From an uncultured Collinsella sp. (lineage in GTDB: Bacteria; Actinomycetota; Coriobacteriia; Coriobacteriales; Coriobacteriaceae): a stretch of 64,000 nucleotides of DNA. The notes beneath the pieces were generated by a model. The model searched no databases. It was not told where the DNA came from and was given only the letters and a program-made list of their open reading frames with translations. Location: the NCBI GenBank assembly GCA_900768435.1, contig CAAGCW010000026.1, positions 1-64,000 of the forward strand, given 5' to 3'. This document shows positions 44,332 to 51,938 of this stretch, one piece after another. The position numbers were made by a program, and so were the translations under genes. Positions within the stretch are counted from its first letter, which is position 1. Each line of letters opens with the position of its first letter.

Positions 44332-44853
44332 ATGGAAGACAAGCATCTATATCGAGAGACGCAATGGGATGTATCGGCCGAGGAAAGCCGTGCGCACCAT
44401 GGCCTTGTCGCGATCGGTTTTGCGGTGCTTGCCGTGCTGGTGATTGCCTTTTGTATCTGGACGTTTGGTGGTCGCGGCGGCGCTGCATGGGAGTTCGAGG
44501 CTGATGATAGCCTACCGATTATGACGGTGAGGAGTACTGGCGGTAATGCCAATACGCTCGCCGTTCCGGGCGATTATTGGTACCCGTGCGATGAGTTTGT
44601 GCAGTTGCAGCTGAGTGGTGGGTCTATTCCTGGTGAGGAAATCGAACGCGTGACGTATGATGCGACGTTCAAAACGTTGACGGTGAAGCTCAAAGATCAA
44701 GGGGATGTGCCCACGACGATGGATATCGCGCTGACGGAATGGCGCCTGGAGCCCCCGTCGGGTGTTGCGGTGTCCGAGGTCGAGCACGTCAAGATTGTCT
44801 ATCAGGACGGTTCGACAAACGGGATTGCAAAGGCCGACGGTCTAGCAGAATAG
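44332..44853 (+). CDS. Hypothetical single-pass membrane protein
   Basis: A 173-residue protein with one membrane helix (about 23-43, HGLVAIGFAVLAVLVIAFCIWTF). The extracellular part is rich in beta-prone stretches and Thr/Val. No family is recognised. AGGAGG 5 bases before the ATG supports the start. It diverges from thiC, and its 3' side carries palindrome copy 2 (44881). Confidence 0.7.
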   Translation: MEDKHLYRETQWDVSAEESRAHHGLVAIGFAVLAVLVIAFCIWTFGGRGGAAWEFEADDSLPIMTVRSTGGNANTLAVPGDYWYPCDEFVQLQLSGGSIPGEEIERVTYDATFKTLTVKLKDQGDVPTTMDIALTEWRLEPPSGVAVSEVEHVKIVYQDGSTNGIAKADGLAE

Positions 44854-44880
44854 GTGTCGAGCCTAGCAGCCAATTCATAA

Positions 44881-44947
44881 AAGTTGCGGTGGAATAGTTC
44901 CTGATTGTGCGAAAAAGGCTCAAATAGGAATTATTCCACCGCAAGTT
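44881..44947. repeat. Palindromic element, GTTGCGGTGGAATA family, copy 2
   Basis: Arms at 44881-44901 and 44927-44947 pair at all but one position plus a G-T wobble. The left arm is identical to copy 1 over 21 bases, while the loop differs. It lies between the convergent hypothetical gene and yaaA. Confidence 0.83.
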
Positions 44948-44987
44948 ATATAGAGAAGGCTGAGCGGGTCAGTGTTGGGTGCCGGCT

Positions 44988-45797
44988 CTAGAGCATCTGT
45001 TCGTTGATGAACATGAGGGTGCCTAGGTATGAGAGCTCGGGGACGTGGCGATAGCCGATGTTGAATGCGGTAAGTTCGCTTGCATCCTCGAGCTTGTTTT
45101 CTGCCATCCACCGCACCATGGAGCCGCGCGCCTTTTTGCTGGCGGTCGACCGTTGGATGGGCTTCCCGTTGCGGATACCCTCGCCAAAGAGGCACGTGAC
45201 GGCTGTGGCGTCGCCCGCGAGGTGGGGCAGAACGGCTTTGGCATACTCTACGCTGGCGAGGTTGACGATCGTGGTGTTTGAACCTGCCGGGGCGATAGCC
45301 CGCGCGAGCTTATCGCTCCAAAATGCGTAGAGGTCTCGGGCACCGTCGACGACAAGCTTCGCGCCCATCTCCAGCCGATACGGTTCGACGGCATGAAAGG
45401 GACGAACGCACCCGTAGAGGCCGGAGAGGATCCACAGATGGTCTTGCAGCCATGCGAGCTGCGCGGAATCCATCACCTCGGGTGCCATGCTCTGGTATTG
45501 AATGCCGTGATAGGACATGGCGGCAGGGGAGAGGTGACGGGCGAGTGCGGGATTGTCGAGATCGCCGCTTTTCAGGATGGGCCCGAACTCATGCAGGGTG
45601 TTGAGGCAAGGTCCCAGCAGTTTGTCACTCACGTTCCACAGCGCCTGCAGGCCGCCGCTGCCTTCATTCCGCTCGATATCTAGCAGTGCGCGGTGGAGGC
45701 GAGCCGTCTCGCGCACAAAGGGTGGGATGCCCAGGACTTCAAAAGCATCTTGGGCCGCGCGCATCTGCTTGGCGGGCGAAATGATGACCTGCAGCAT
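44988..45797 (-). CDS. yaaA: YaaA (DUF328) peroxide-stress protein
   Basis: A 269-residue protein opening with the family's MLQVIISPAKQM; further blocks are SGLYGCVRPFHAVEPYRLEM and FNIGYRHVPELS. In E. coli YaaA lowers free iron and DNA damage during peroxide stress and has a DNA-binding fold. AGGAGAG sits 3 bases before the ATG at 45797, ruling out the longer reading frame upstream. Confidence 0.92.
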   Translation of the reverse strand: MLQVIISPAKQMRAAQDAFEVLGIPPFVRETARLHRALLDIERNEGSGGLQALWNVSDKLLGPCLNTLHEFGPILKSGDLDNPALARHLSPAAMSYHGIQYQSMAPEVMDSAQLAWLQDHLWILSGLYGCVRPFHAVEPYRLEMGAKLVVDGARDLYAFWSDKLARAIAPAGSNTTIVNLASVEYAKAVLPHLAGDATAVTCLFGEGIRNGKPIQRSTASKKARGSMVRWMAENKLEDASELTAFNIGYRHVPELSYLGTLMFINEQML

Positions 45798-45817
45798 GGG
45801 CTCTCCTCTGCCAAAAA

Positions 45818-45884
45818 AGTTGCGGTGGAATACGGTCTGTTTTGGCTGTTTATGGGCCAGTTTAGTCCGTATTTCACCGCAACT
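45818..45884. repeat. Palindromic element, GTTGCGGTGGAATA family, copy 3
   Basis: Left arm AGTTGCGGTGGAATACGG (45818-45835) pairs with CCGTATTTCACCGCAACT (45867-45884) with one G-T wobble. The base of the arm matches copies 1 and 2, but its tip has changed from ATAGTTCC to ATACGG, and the opposite arm has changed to match. It lies between yaaA and the aminopeptidase gene. Confidence 0.83.
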
Positions 45885-45897
45885 GATGAAGGGTTGG

Positions 45898-47295
45898 TTA
45901 GGCTCGCTCGATGAAGGCCTTGTAGCCGCGATAGGCCTCGTAGATGTCGGCCTTGTTGGCGACCTCCCACAGGGCGTGCATGGACAGGACGGCAACGCCG
46001 GAGTCGATGACGTTCATGCCGTACTTGGCCATGATGTAGGCGATGGTGCCGCCGCCACCAGCGTTGACGCGGCCGAGCTCGCAGGTCTGGAAGTCCACGC
46101 CGGCCTCGTCCATGATGTCGCGGACGAGGGCCACATACTCGGCGTCGGCGTCGTTAGAGCCGCCCTTGCCGCGGCTGCCCGTGTACTTGTTAAAGCACAG
46201 GCCGCGACCCATGAAGGCGGCGTTCTTGGTCTCGAACTTGCCGGCATAGCCCGGGTCGAAGCCGGCGGACACGTCGGAGGAGAGCATACGGCTGCGGGCG
46301 AGCGCGCGGCGCAGAGCCAGCGGGCTGTCCTCGCCGGCGAGCATCATGATCTCGGCGACGGTGTTCTCGAAGAAGCGACTCGTCATGCCGGTGGCACCCA
46401 CGGAACCGATCTCCTCCTTGTCGACGATGAGCGTGATGCTCGTGCGCTCCACGTTGGCGACGTCGATCTGGGCGAGCATGGAGGGGTAGGCACAGACGCG
46501 GTCGTCGTGGCCATAGCCCAAGATCATGGAGCGGTCGAGGCCCATGTCGCGGGCCGGGCCGGCGGGCACGACCTCGATCTCGGCGGAGAGGAAGTCCTCC
46601 TCCTCGACGTCGTACTGCTCCTTGAGGATATCCAGGAACATCTGCTTGACGGGCTCCTTGGGGGCGTCCTTGTCGTCCTCGTCAAACTTGACGGGGCGGC
46701 CGCCCACGATCACGTCGAGGATCTCGGCGTCGACAGCGTCCTTGGCGGGCTTGGACATCTGCTCGCTCGAGAGGTGGATCAGCAGGTCGGAGATGGTAAA
46801 GACCGGGTCGTCCGTCTTGTCGCCGATGTTGATGTCGACGGTGGTGCCGTCCTTTTTGCAGATGACGCCCACAAGCGCGAGCGGGGAGGCCACCCAGTGG
46901 TAGCTCTTGACGCCGCCATAGTAGTGCGTGTCGAGATAAGCCATGTCGCCGGCCTCGAAGGCGGGATTCTGCTTAAGGTCCAGGCGCGGCGAGTCCACGT
47001 GGGCGCCCAGGATGTTAAAGCCCTGCTCGAGCGGGGCGGTGCCAAGGTTGACGAGCATAAGGTCCTTGCCGTGGTTGGCGGCGTACACCTTGTCGCCTGC
47101 CTTGAGCGCGCGACCCTCGGCAATCACGGTCTCCAGGTCGACGTATCCCGCCTCCTCGGCCATCTTGATACCGGCCTTGACGCACAGGCGCTCGGTCTTG
47201 TTCTCGCTCAAAAACTGCTTATAGCCGCGGCAAAGCTCCTCGAGCTCCTCGATTTGCTGTGGCGTGTACTTTTTCCATGCGCAGGGACGCTCCAT
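45898..47295 (-). CDS. M18-family aspartyl/lysyl aminopeptidase
   Basis: A 465-residue zinc metallopeptidase. GAHVDSPRLDLK has the first metal ligands, DKEEIGSVGATG the bridging acidic residues, and GVAVLSMHALWEVANKADIY the C-terminal metal histidine. M18 enzymes form large tetrahedral dodecamers and trim N-terminal acidic or other residues from peptides. AAAGGAG is 6-8 bases from the ATG at 47295. Confidence 0.93.
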   Translation of the reverse strand: MERPCAWKKYTPQQIEELEELCRGYKQFLSENKTERLCVKAGIKMAEEAGYVDLETVIAEGRALKAGDKVYAANHGKDLMLVNLGTAPLEQGFNILGAHVDSPRLDLKQNPAFEAGDMAYLDTHYYGGVKSYHWVASPLALVGVICKKDGTTVDINIGDKTDDPVFTISDLLIHLSSEQMSKPAKDAVDAEILDVIVGGRPVKFDEDDKDAPKEPVKQMFLDILKEQYDVEEEDFLSAEIEVVPAGPARDMGLDRSMILGYGHDDRVCAYPSMLAQIDVANVERTSITLIVDKEEIGSVGATGMTSRFFENTVAEIMMLAGEDSPLALRRALARSRMLSSDVSAGFDPGYAGKFETKNAAFMGRGLCFNKYTGSRGKGGSNDADAEYVALVRDIMDEAGVDFQTCELGRVNAGGGGTIAYIMAKYGMNVIDSGVAVLSMHALWEVANKADIYEAYRGYKAFIERA

Positions 47296-47461
47296 GACGC
47301 AGGCTCCTTTCGGATCGATCGTGCTGGTTGATGTACCGTGAGCCATCGTATCACGCGCGGGCCCGCGGCGGCAGGGAAGCCTGATGTGCGGTGGCCGCGG
47401 GGCGGGGAGCGTGTAAACTGGAGTGAGCAAACCGTGCCCAGCCCAAAGCGAGGTATTCAAT

Positions 47462-50212
47462 ATGTCTGACAAGCGCCGCACCTTTGCCGTTATCGACGGC
47501 AACTCGCTCATGCACCGTGCCTTCCACGCCGTGCCGCCGACCATGAACGCGCCGGACGGTCGCCCCACCAACGCGATCTTTGGTTTTCTGAACATGTTCC
47601 TCAAGATGATCGATGCCTTTAACCCCGACGGTGTGGTCGTGGCGTTTGATAAAGGCAAGCCGCGCGTGCGCATGGAGATGCTGCCGCAGTATAAGGCGCA
47701 GCGCCCGCCCATGGACCCCGATTTGCACGCGCAGTTTCCGATGATCAAGGAGCTGCTCGGTGCGCTCAATGTGCCGATTCTGCAGTCTGAGGGCTGGGAA
47801 GGCGACGATATCCTGGGAACCATGGCGCGCCTGGGTGAGGAGGCCGGCTGCGACATGCTGCTGGTGACCGGCGACCGCGACATGTATCAGCTCGTGACCG
47901 AGCACGTCAACGTGGTCTCGACCCGCAAGGGCCTGTCCGACGTGGCGATCATGACGCCCGAGAGCGTGGACGATCTGTATCACGGCATCACGCCGGCGCT
48001 CGTGCCCGACTTTTATGGTCTGAAGGGCGACACGTCGGACAACATTCCCGGCGTACCGGGTATCGGCCCCAAAAAAGCAAGCGCGCTCATCGCGCAGTAC
48101 GGCAGCCTGGACGAAGTCATCGCGCATGCCGACGAGGTCAAGGGCAAGATGGGCGAGAACCTGCGCGCGCACATCGACGACGCGCTGCTGAGTCGTAAGG
48201 TGGCGACCATCCGCACCGATGCGCCCGTTGAGCTCGATTTTGAGGCGACGTCCTTCCCGGCGTTTTCTGCCGATGAGGTGTCCGCAGCACTGGGTACGCT
48301 TGGTATCACTGCCATGCAGAACCGTTTCTTGGCACTGATCGGTGACGAGGGTGGCGCTGCTGCCGCTGCTAGCACGTTTGAGATGCAAACGATTGAGCGC
48401 ACCGCTGCCGGCGATGCCGAGGCGCTTGCTGCCGTGGCGTCCGAGGTTGCCCGTGCGATCGAGGCGGGCGAGTGGGTCGCCGCCGTGGTGGACGACGACA
48501 AGGAAGAGGGCGCGCTCTTTGGACTGACGCGCACACTGTGGTTGGCGACGTCCAAGGGCCTGTTCGCGCTCGAGGAGGCCGATGGCGGCACGCCTGCCGC
48601 TGTCGAGGGCTTCAACTTCGTCCACGGCGTGATCGCCGGCGTACTTGCGCGCCTGTTTATGGAGGGCCGTGTGGCGAGCCCGGATATGAAGGCGCTGCTG
48701 CACGAGCTTTCGCCCATCGATTCTTCTGAGCCCGAGCTCATGGACCCGTTGTCAGTCGATTCCACGCGCATCTTCGATACCGTGGTGGCTGCCTATCTGC
48801 TGGATTCCGATCGTTCCGAGTTCGATGAGGCATATCTTGCCGATACGTATTTGCAGATGGCGTTGCCTGCGGCGCGCGGCGCAGAGGGTGCTGGTGAGAA
48901 CGCTCCGGTGCCAGCCGCCCGTACTGCGGCCCTGACACTGGCGCTGGTCGCACCGCTGCGCGAGTGCATGGCCCGCGAGAATGCCGCCAACGTGTTCGAT
49001 GGCATCGAGATGCCGCTCGTTCCGGTACTTGCCAAGATGGAGCGCGCGGGCATGCTCGTGGATCCCGATCGGCTGCGCAGCCTGTCCGAGGGTCTGGCGA
49101 CCCAGATCACCGAGGTCGAGCGCAGCATTCGTGACCTGGCAGGCGACGAGACCTTTAACATCGGCAGCCCCATGCAGCTCTCGCACGTGCTGTTTGATGT
49201 TATGGGGCTTCCGACCAAGGGCCTCAAAAAGACCAAGCGCGGCTACTATTCGACCAACGCCAAGGTGCTGAGCGACCTTGCCCGCGACCACGAGATCGTG
49301 CGCCTGATTTTGGACTGGCGTGAGAAGTCCAAGATTAAGTCGACCTATCTGGACACGCTAGGTCCGCTGCGCCGTGGTGACGGGCGTGTGCACACCACGT
49401 ACAACCAGACCATCACCGCGACGGGGCGTCTGTCTTCGAGCGACCCCAATCTGCAAAACATTCCGACGCGCTCGGAGCTGGGACGTACCGTCAAGACGGC
49501 GTTCTCGGCAGGCGAGGGCAGCGTCTTTTTGGCGGTGGACTACTCACAGATCGAGCTACGCCTGCTGGCGCATCTCTCGGGTGACGAGCACCTGGTGCGC
49601 GCCTTTAACGAGGGCGAGGACTTTCATGCCGAGACGGCCGCGCGCGTGTTTGGCGTGCCGGTTTCCGAGGTGACGCCCGACTTGCGCAGCCGCGCTAAGG
49701 CCGTGAACTTTGGCATCGTGTACGGTCAGCAGGCCTACGGTCTGTCGCAGTCGTTGCACATCTCGATGGCCGAGGCGCGCGACATGATCGACCGCTACTA
49801 CGAGGCCTACCCGGGCGTGCGTACGTTCCTCGACAGCGTGGTGGCACGTGCCAAGCAGACGGGCTATGCCGAGACCATGTACGGCCGCCGTCGCCACATT
49901 CCGGAGCTCAAGGCCAAAAATCCGCAACTCCGCGGCTTTGGTGAGCGCACGGCCATGAACCATCCCATGCAAGGCACCGCGGCCGATATCATCAAGATTG
50001 CCATGGCCCGCGTAAGCCGCCGCCTGGAAGAAGAAGGCTTTGCCGCCCACATGATCCTGCAAGTACACGACGAACTTGACTTTGAGTGCCCCGTCAACGA
50101 AGTCGAGCGCCTCACCGCCATGGTCCGCGACGTCATGGAACACGTAGTAGACCTCCGCGTACCGTTGATCGCCGAAGCCAGCACCGGCATAACCTGGGCC
50201 GACGCGAAATAG
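47462..50212 (+). CDS. polA: DNA polymerase I
   Basis: A 916-residue repair polymerase. Residues 1-290 are the 5'-3' exonuclease (VIDGNSLMHRAFHA, EGWEGDDILGT, TGDRDMYQL, GLKGDTSDNIPGVPGIGPK). About 310-510 is the proofreading-domain fold, in which the DxE metal site is not visible (AAVVDDDKEEG instead), so proofreading is probably lost. About 520-916 is the polymerase: VDYSQIELRLLAHLS (motif A), RSRAKAVNFGIVYGQQAYGLS (O helix), QVHDELDFE (motif C). GCGAGG precedes the ATG at 47462. Confidence 0.96.
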   Translation: MSDKRRTFAVIDGNSLMHRAFHAVPPTMNAPDGRPTNAIFGFLNMFLKMIDAFNPDGVVVAFDKGKPRVRMEMLPQYKAQRPPMDPDLHAQFPMIKELLGALNVPILQSEGWEGDDILGTMARLGEEAGCDMLLVTGDRDMYQLVTEHVNVVSTRKGLSDVAIMTPESVDDLYHGITPALVPDFYGLKGDTSDNIPGVPGIGPKKASALIAQYGSLDEVIAHADEVKGKMGENLRAHIDDALLSRKVATIRTDAPVELDFEATSFPAFSADEVSAALGTLGITAMQNRFLALIGDEGGAAAAASTFEMQTIERTAAGDAEALAAVASEVARAIEAGEWVAAVVDDDKEEGALFGLTRTLWLATSKGLFALEEADGGTPAAVEGFNFVHGVIAGVLARLFMEGRVASPDMKALLHELSPIDSSEPELMDPLSVDSTRIFDTVVAAYLLDSDRSEFDEAYLADTYLQMALPAARGAEGAGENAPVPAARTAALTLALVAPLRECMARENAANVFDGIEMPLVPVLAKMERAGMLVDPDRLRSLSEGLATQITEVERSIRDLAGDETFNIGSPMQLSHVLFDVMGLPTKGLKKTKRGYYSTNAKVLSDLARDHEIVRLILDWREKSKIKSTYLDTLGPLRRGDGRVHTTYNQTITATGRLSSSDPNLQNIPTRSELGRTVKTAFSAGEGSVFLAVDYSQIELRLLAHLSGDEHLVRAFNEGEDFHAETAARVFGVPVSEVTPDLRSRAKAVNFGIVYGQQAYGLSQSLHISMAEARDMIDRYYEAYPGVRTFLDSVVARAKQTGYAETMYGRRRHIPELKAKNPQLRGFGERTAMNHPMQGTAADIIKIAMARVSRRLEEEGFAAHMILQVHDELDFECPVNEVERLTAMVRDVMEHVVDLRVPLIAEASTGITWADAK

Positions 50213-50260
50213 GGAAGCACTCCGTAAGGCAAGCTCGCCCAAGACGCAAGCCCCCACATA

Positions 50261-50300
50261 CTTAAGATTTGGGACAAACACTACTGATTAATTTGTCCCA
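50261..50300. repeat. 40-base palindromic element, copy A
   Basis: CTTAAGATTTGGGACAAA, five variable bases, then CTGATTAATTTGTCCCA. TGGGACAAA and TTTGTCCCA are perfect inverted arms. Copy B at 62568-62607 has the same 18- and 17-base blocks with a different 5-base centre. It lies just after the polA stop. Confidence 0.85.
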
Positions 50301-50313
50301 CAGTAACCAAAAC

Positions 50314-50348
50314 AGAGGGGAGCCCCTTCCAACAAGGGGCTCCCCTCT
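50314..50348. terminator. Strong hairpin between polA and the HAD gene
   Basis: Perfect 15-base arms (AGAGGGGAGCCCCTT and its complement) around CCAAC. On the minus strand TTTTGG follows closely, so it may terminate the HAD gene as well as polA. Confidence 0.8.
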
Positions 50349-50384
50349 GCTCAAATCATTTCAGCTAAGTATCTAGACACTCAA

Positions 50385-50581
50385 GACGCCATCTTGGCGG
50401 CAGGAAAGTAAACCTAGGACCTGGCCGGGCGGCACGGGTTAGTTTTTCGTAGATTCCGCACGAGCCGGAAGGCACTAAATGTGCTTTCCGAGCGAGCCCA
50501 GGACCTGACCGAACGAAAAACTTACCCGCCTCGCCCGGTCAGGTCCGACGAGCAACGTTAACGTGCCGCCAAGATGGCGTC
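50385..50581. repeat. Large nested palindrome at the 3' end of the HAD gene
   Basis: Three nested arm pairs share nearly one centre: perfect 18-base outer arms (50385-50402 with 50564-50581), 33-base middle arms at 28/33 complementarity (50417-50449 with 50514-50546), and a 10-pair inner stem (50466-50475 with 50481-50490). The right outer arm is the coding end of the HAD gene (D-A-I-L-A-A); the left arm is an exact inverted copy of it. Confidence 0.85.
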
Positions 50582-51385
50582 GATGAGCGTCAGTACGCCC
50601 CCGTCGTTGTTGCTCGGAATACGCCACTTAGCATGCGCGTTCATGTGCTCCTCGGCATTGTCCACGATAAAGCTATGCCCGACGCGCTCCAGCATGGGGA
50701 TGTCGTTGTACGTATCGCCCACGGCAGCGGCGTCGGCGATATCGATGTCCAGGCGCTCGCAGAGATGAGCCACGCCCGACCCCTTGTCGACGCCCAGATT
50801 CATAAAGTCGATCCACTCGCGGCCCGCATTGGTGACGTAGAGTCGGTCCGAGAATGCCGGGTTGTAGTCCTCGCGAAACGCCGGCTCGGCATCGTAGACG
50901 GGGAAAAAGATCGAGATCTTATTGGACTCGATATCAAGGCCCTCAAAGGTGTCGACATAGTTGATTGTGTTGTAGTACACGCTGATCTCGTCGTGGTACT
51001 GATGATCGCGGGCGAGCACATAGAACTCGTCGTAGCAGCACAGGACGGGAACGGCGCGCGGGTCCTCCGAGGCACGAGCGAGCACCTGCTGGTACAGCTC
51101 CACGTCGATATTGCTCTTATAGATATAGCTGCCGCGATAGATCACGCACGCTCCGTTGTCGGGACAAAAGGCGAGGCGGTTCTTGATGCCCTCGAACATC
51201 TCCTCGAGCTTGGGAGCGGGACGTCCGCTGGCGGGGCAGAATACGATGCCGGCGTCGGCGAGCTTGTCCAGACGCTCATCAAGACCCTGCGGCAACACGC
51301 GCTCGTCGGTGAGTAGCGTCTTGTCCATGTCGACGGCGATGAGTTTAATGTTGCCGATGTTGGCGTCTGATTCATAAGTCTGCAT
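50558..51385 (-). CDS. Cof-type HAD-IIB family phosphatase
   Basis: A 275-residue phosphatase. DMDKTLL holds the nucleophile and acid/base aspartates, PASGR motif II, K near residue 210, and GDTYNDIPML motif IV. A C2B-type cap lies in the middle. Substrates are likely sugar phosphates or flavin/PLP-type phosphates but cannot be fixed. Its last codons lie inside a 197-base palindrome. Confidence 0.88.
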   Translation of the reverse strand: MQTYESDANIGNIKLIAVDMDKTLLTDERVLPQGLDERLDKLADAGIVFCPASGRPAPKLEEMFEGIKNRLAFCPDNGACVIYRGSYIYKSNIDVELYQQVLARASEDPRAVPVLCCYDEFYVLARDHQYHDEISVYYNTINYVDTFEGLDIESNKISIFFPVYDAEPAFREDYNPAFSDRLYVTNAGREWIDFMNLGVDKGSGVAHLCERLDIDIADAAAVGDTYNDIPMLERVGHSFIVDNAEEHMNAHAKWRIPSNNDGGVLTLIDAILAAR

Positions 51386-51528
51386 AATTGCGCCTTTCCG
51401 TTTCCAGATTGTTTCGGGCGTAATGACCCTCTGCTATGTAATCGAGCGTATTTTCGCAGGAATGGTGCGTACTTGCACTGCAATTCACAAACTAATGAAA
51501 AAACTTTTCAGAAATTTGAATTTGTCGC

Positions 51529-51556
51529 TTGTACAGCAGGCACTTTAGCGTAATAT
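51529..51556 (+). promoter_or_regulatory. argG: Probable argG promoter
   Basis: TTGTAC at 51529-51534 and TAATAT at 51551-51556 are spaced by 16 bases, giving a transcript start near 51563 and a leader of about 375 bases before argG. The surrounding DNA is AT-richer than the genome. No clear ArgR box is seen. Confidence 0.5.
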
Positions 51557-51659
51557 AGCGACCATCGAAAACGGAGACGGCAAAAGCACCGCTTACCGAG
51601 GAAAAGGTACCGTTTGCGATATTAGAATTGCGCCCGGCGATAGGTGAAAGGAGAGGCAG

Positions 51660-51734
51660 ATGCAGTTCGTAAAGATCATCACTACTGCAGACAATGCCAT
51701 CCGACGCCAGCGCGCAATTTCCCGACGACGATAA
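51660..51734 (+). CDS. Arginine-rich leader peptide of the argG attenuator
   Basis: A 24-codon ORF starting MQFVKIITTA and ending RRQRAISRRR, directly before a TAA. AAAGGAGAGG sits 5-6 bases before the ATG, one of the best ribosome binding sites in the window. Six of the last ten codons are arginine, with CGA-CGA-CGA just before the stop, while CGA is uncommon in neighbouring genes. Hairpin 51727-51742 overlaps those codons. Ribosome stalling here when arginyl-tRNA is short would change the fold of the downstream RNA. It was too short to appear in a normal gene call. Confidence 0.8.
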   Translation: MQFVKIITTADNAIRRQRAISRRR

Positions 51735-51806
51735 CAATCGTCTCTGTTCGTATGGGGTGAAATGCCCCAACAGAGTCATTTTGAGGTCGTTGGGTTTTAG
51801 CACGAC
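51727..51806 (+). promoter_or_regulatory. argG: Competing leader hairpins of argG
   Basis: Stem 1: GACGAT-AACA-ATCGTC (51727-51742), covering the last Arg codons and the stop. Stem 2: CTCTGTT/AACAGAG (51742-51748 with 51769-51775) enclosing GGGG/CCCC. Stem 3: GTCGT/ACGAC (51786-51790 with 51802-51806), whose right side is part of the terminator's left arm, so stem 3 and the terminator are mutually exclusive. This is the pattern expected of an antiterminator. Confidence 0.6.
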
Positions 51807-51845
51807 ATAGACGCATGTTTCTAGGGCATGTTGTGCTGCTTTTTG
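51799..51845 (+). terminator. argG: Attenuator terminator in the argG leader
   Basis: AGCACGACA (51799-51807) and TGTTGTGCT (51829-51837) pair with one G-U wobble; CATG/CATG pairing is possible in the loop. GCTTTTTGC follows. It lies 94 bases before the argG ATG and after the leader peptide. Confidence 0.65.
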
Positions 51846-51938
51846 CTATTTAACCTGATATTGCACGGTTTTTGACCTCGAAATGACTTGCAACTGACCG
51901 ATGTTCTAACTAGCTACCAAGGGCGAAAGGAAACAGCC

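Noticed and set aside
50261..50581. The possibility that these repeats form a CRISPR array or an integron attC site.
   Set aside because: There are no regularly spaced identical repeats with unique spacers, no cas or integrase gene nearby, and no attC-type core sites.
51492..51803. A 103-codon minus-strand frame in the argG leader.
   Set aside because: It is antisense to the leader peptide and hairpins and has no ribosome binding site.
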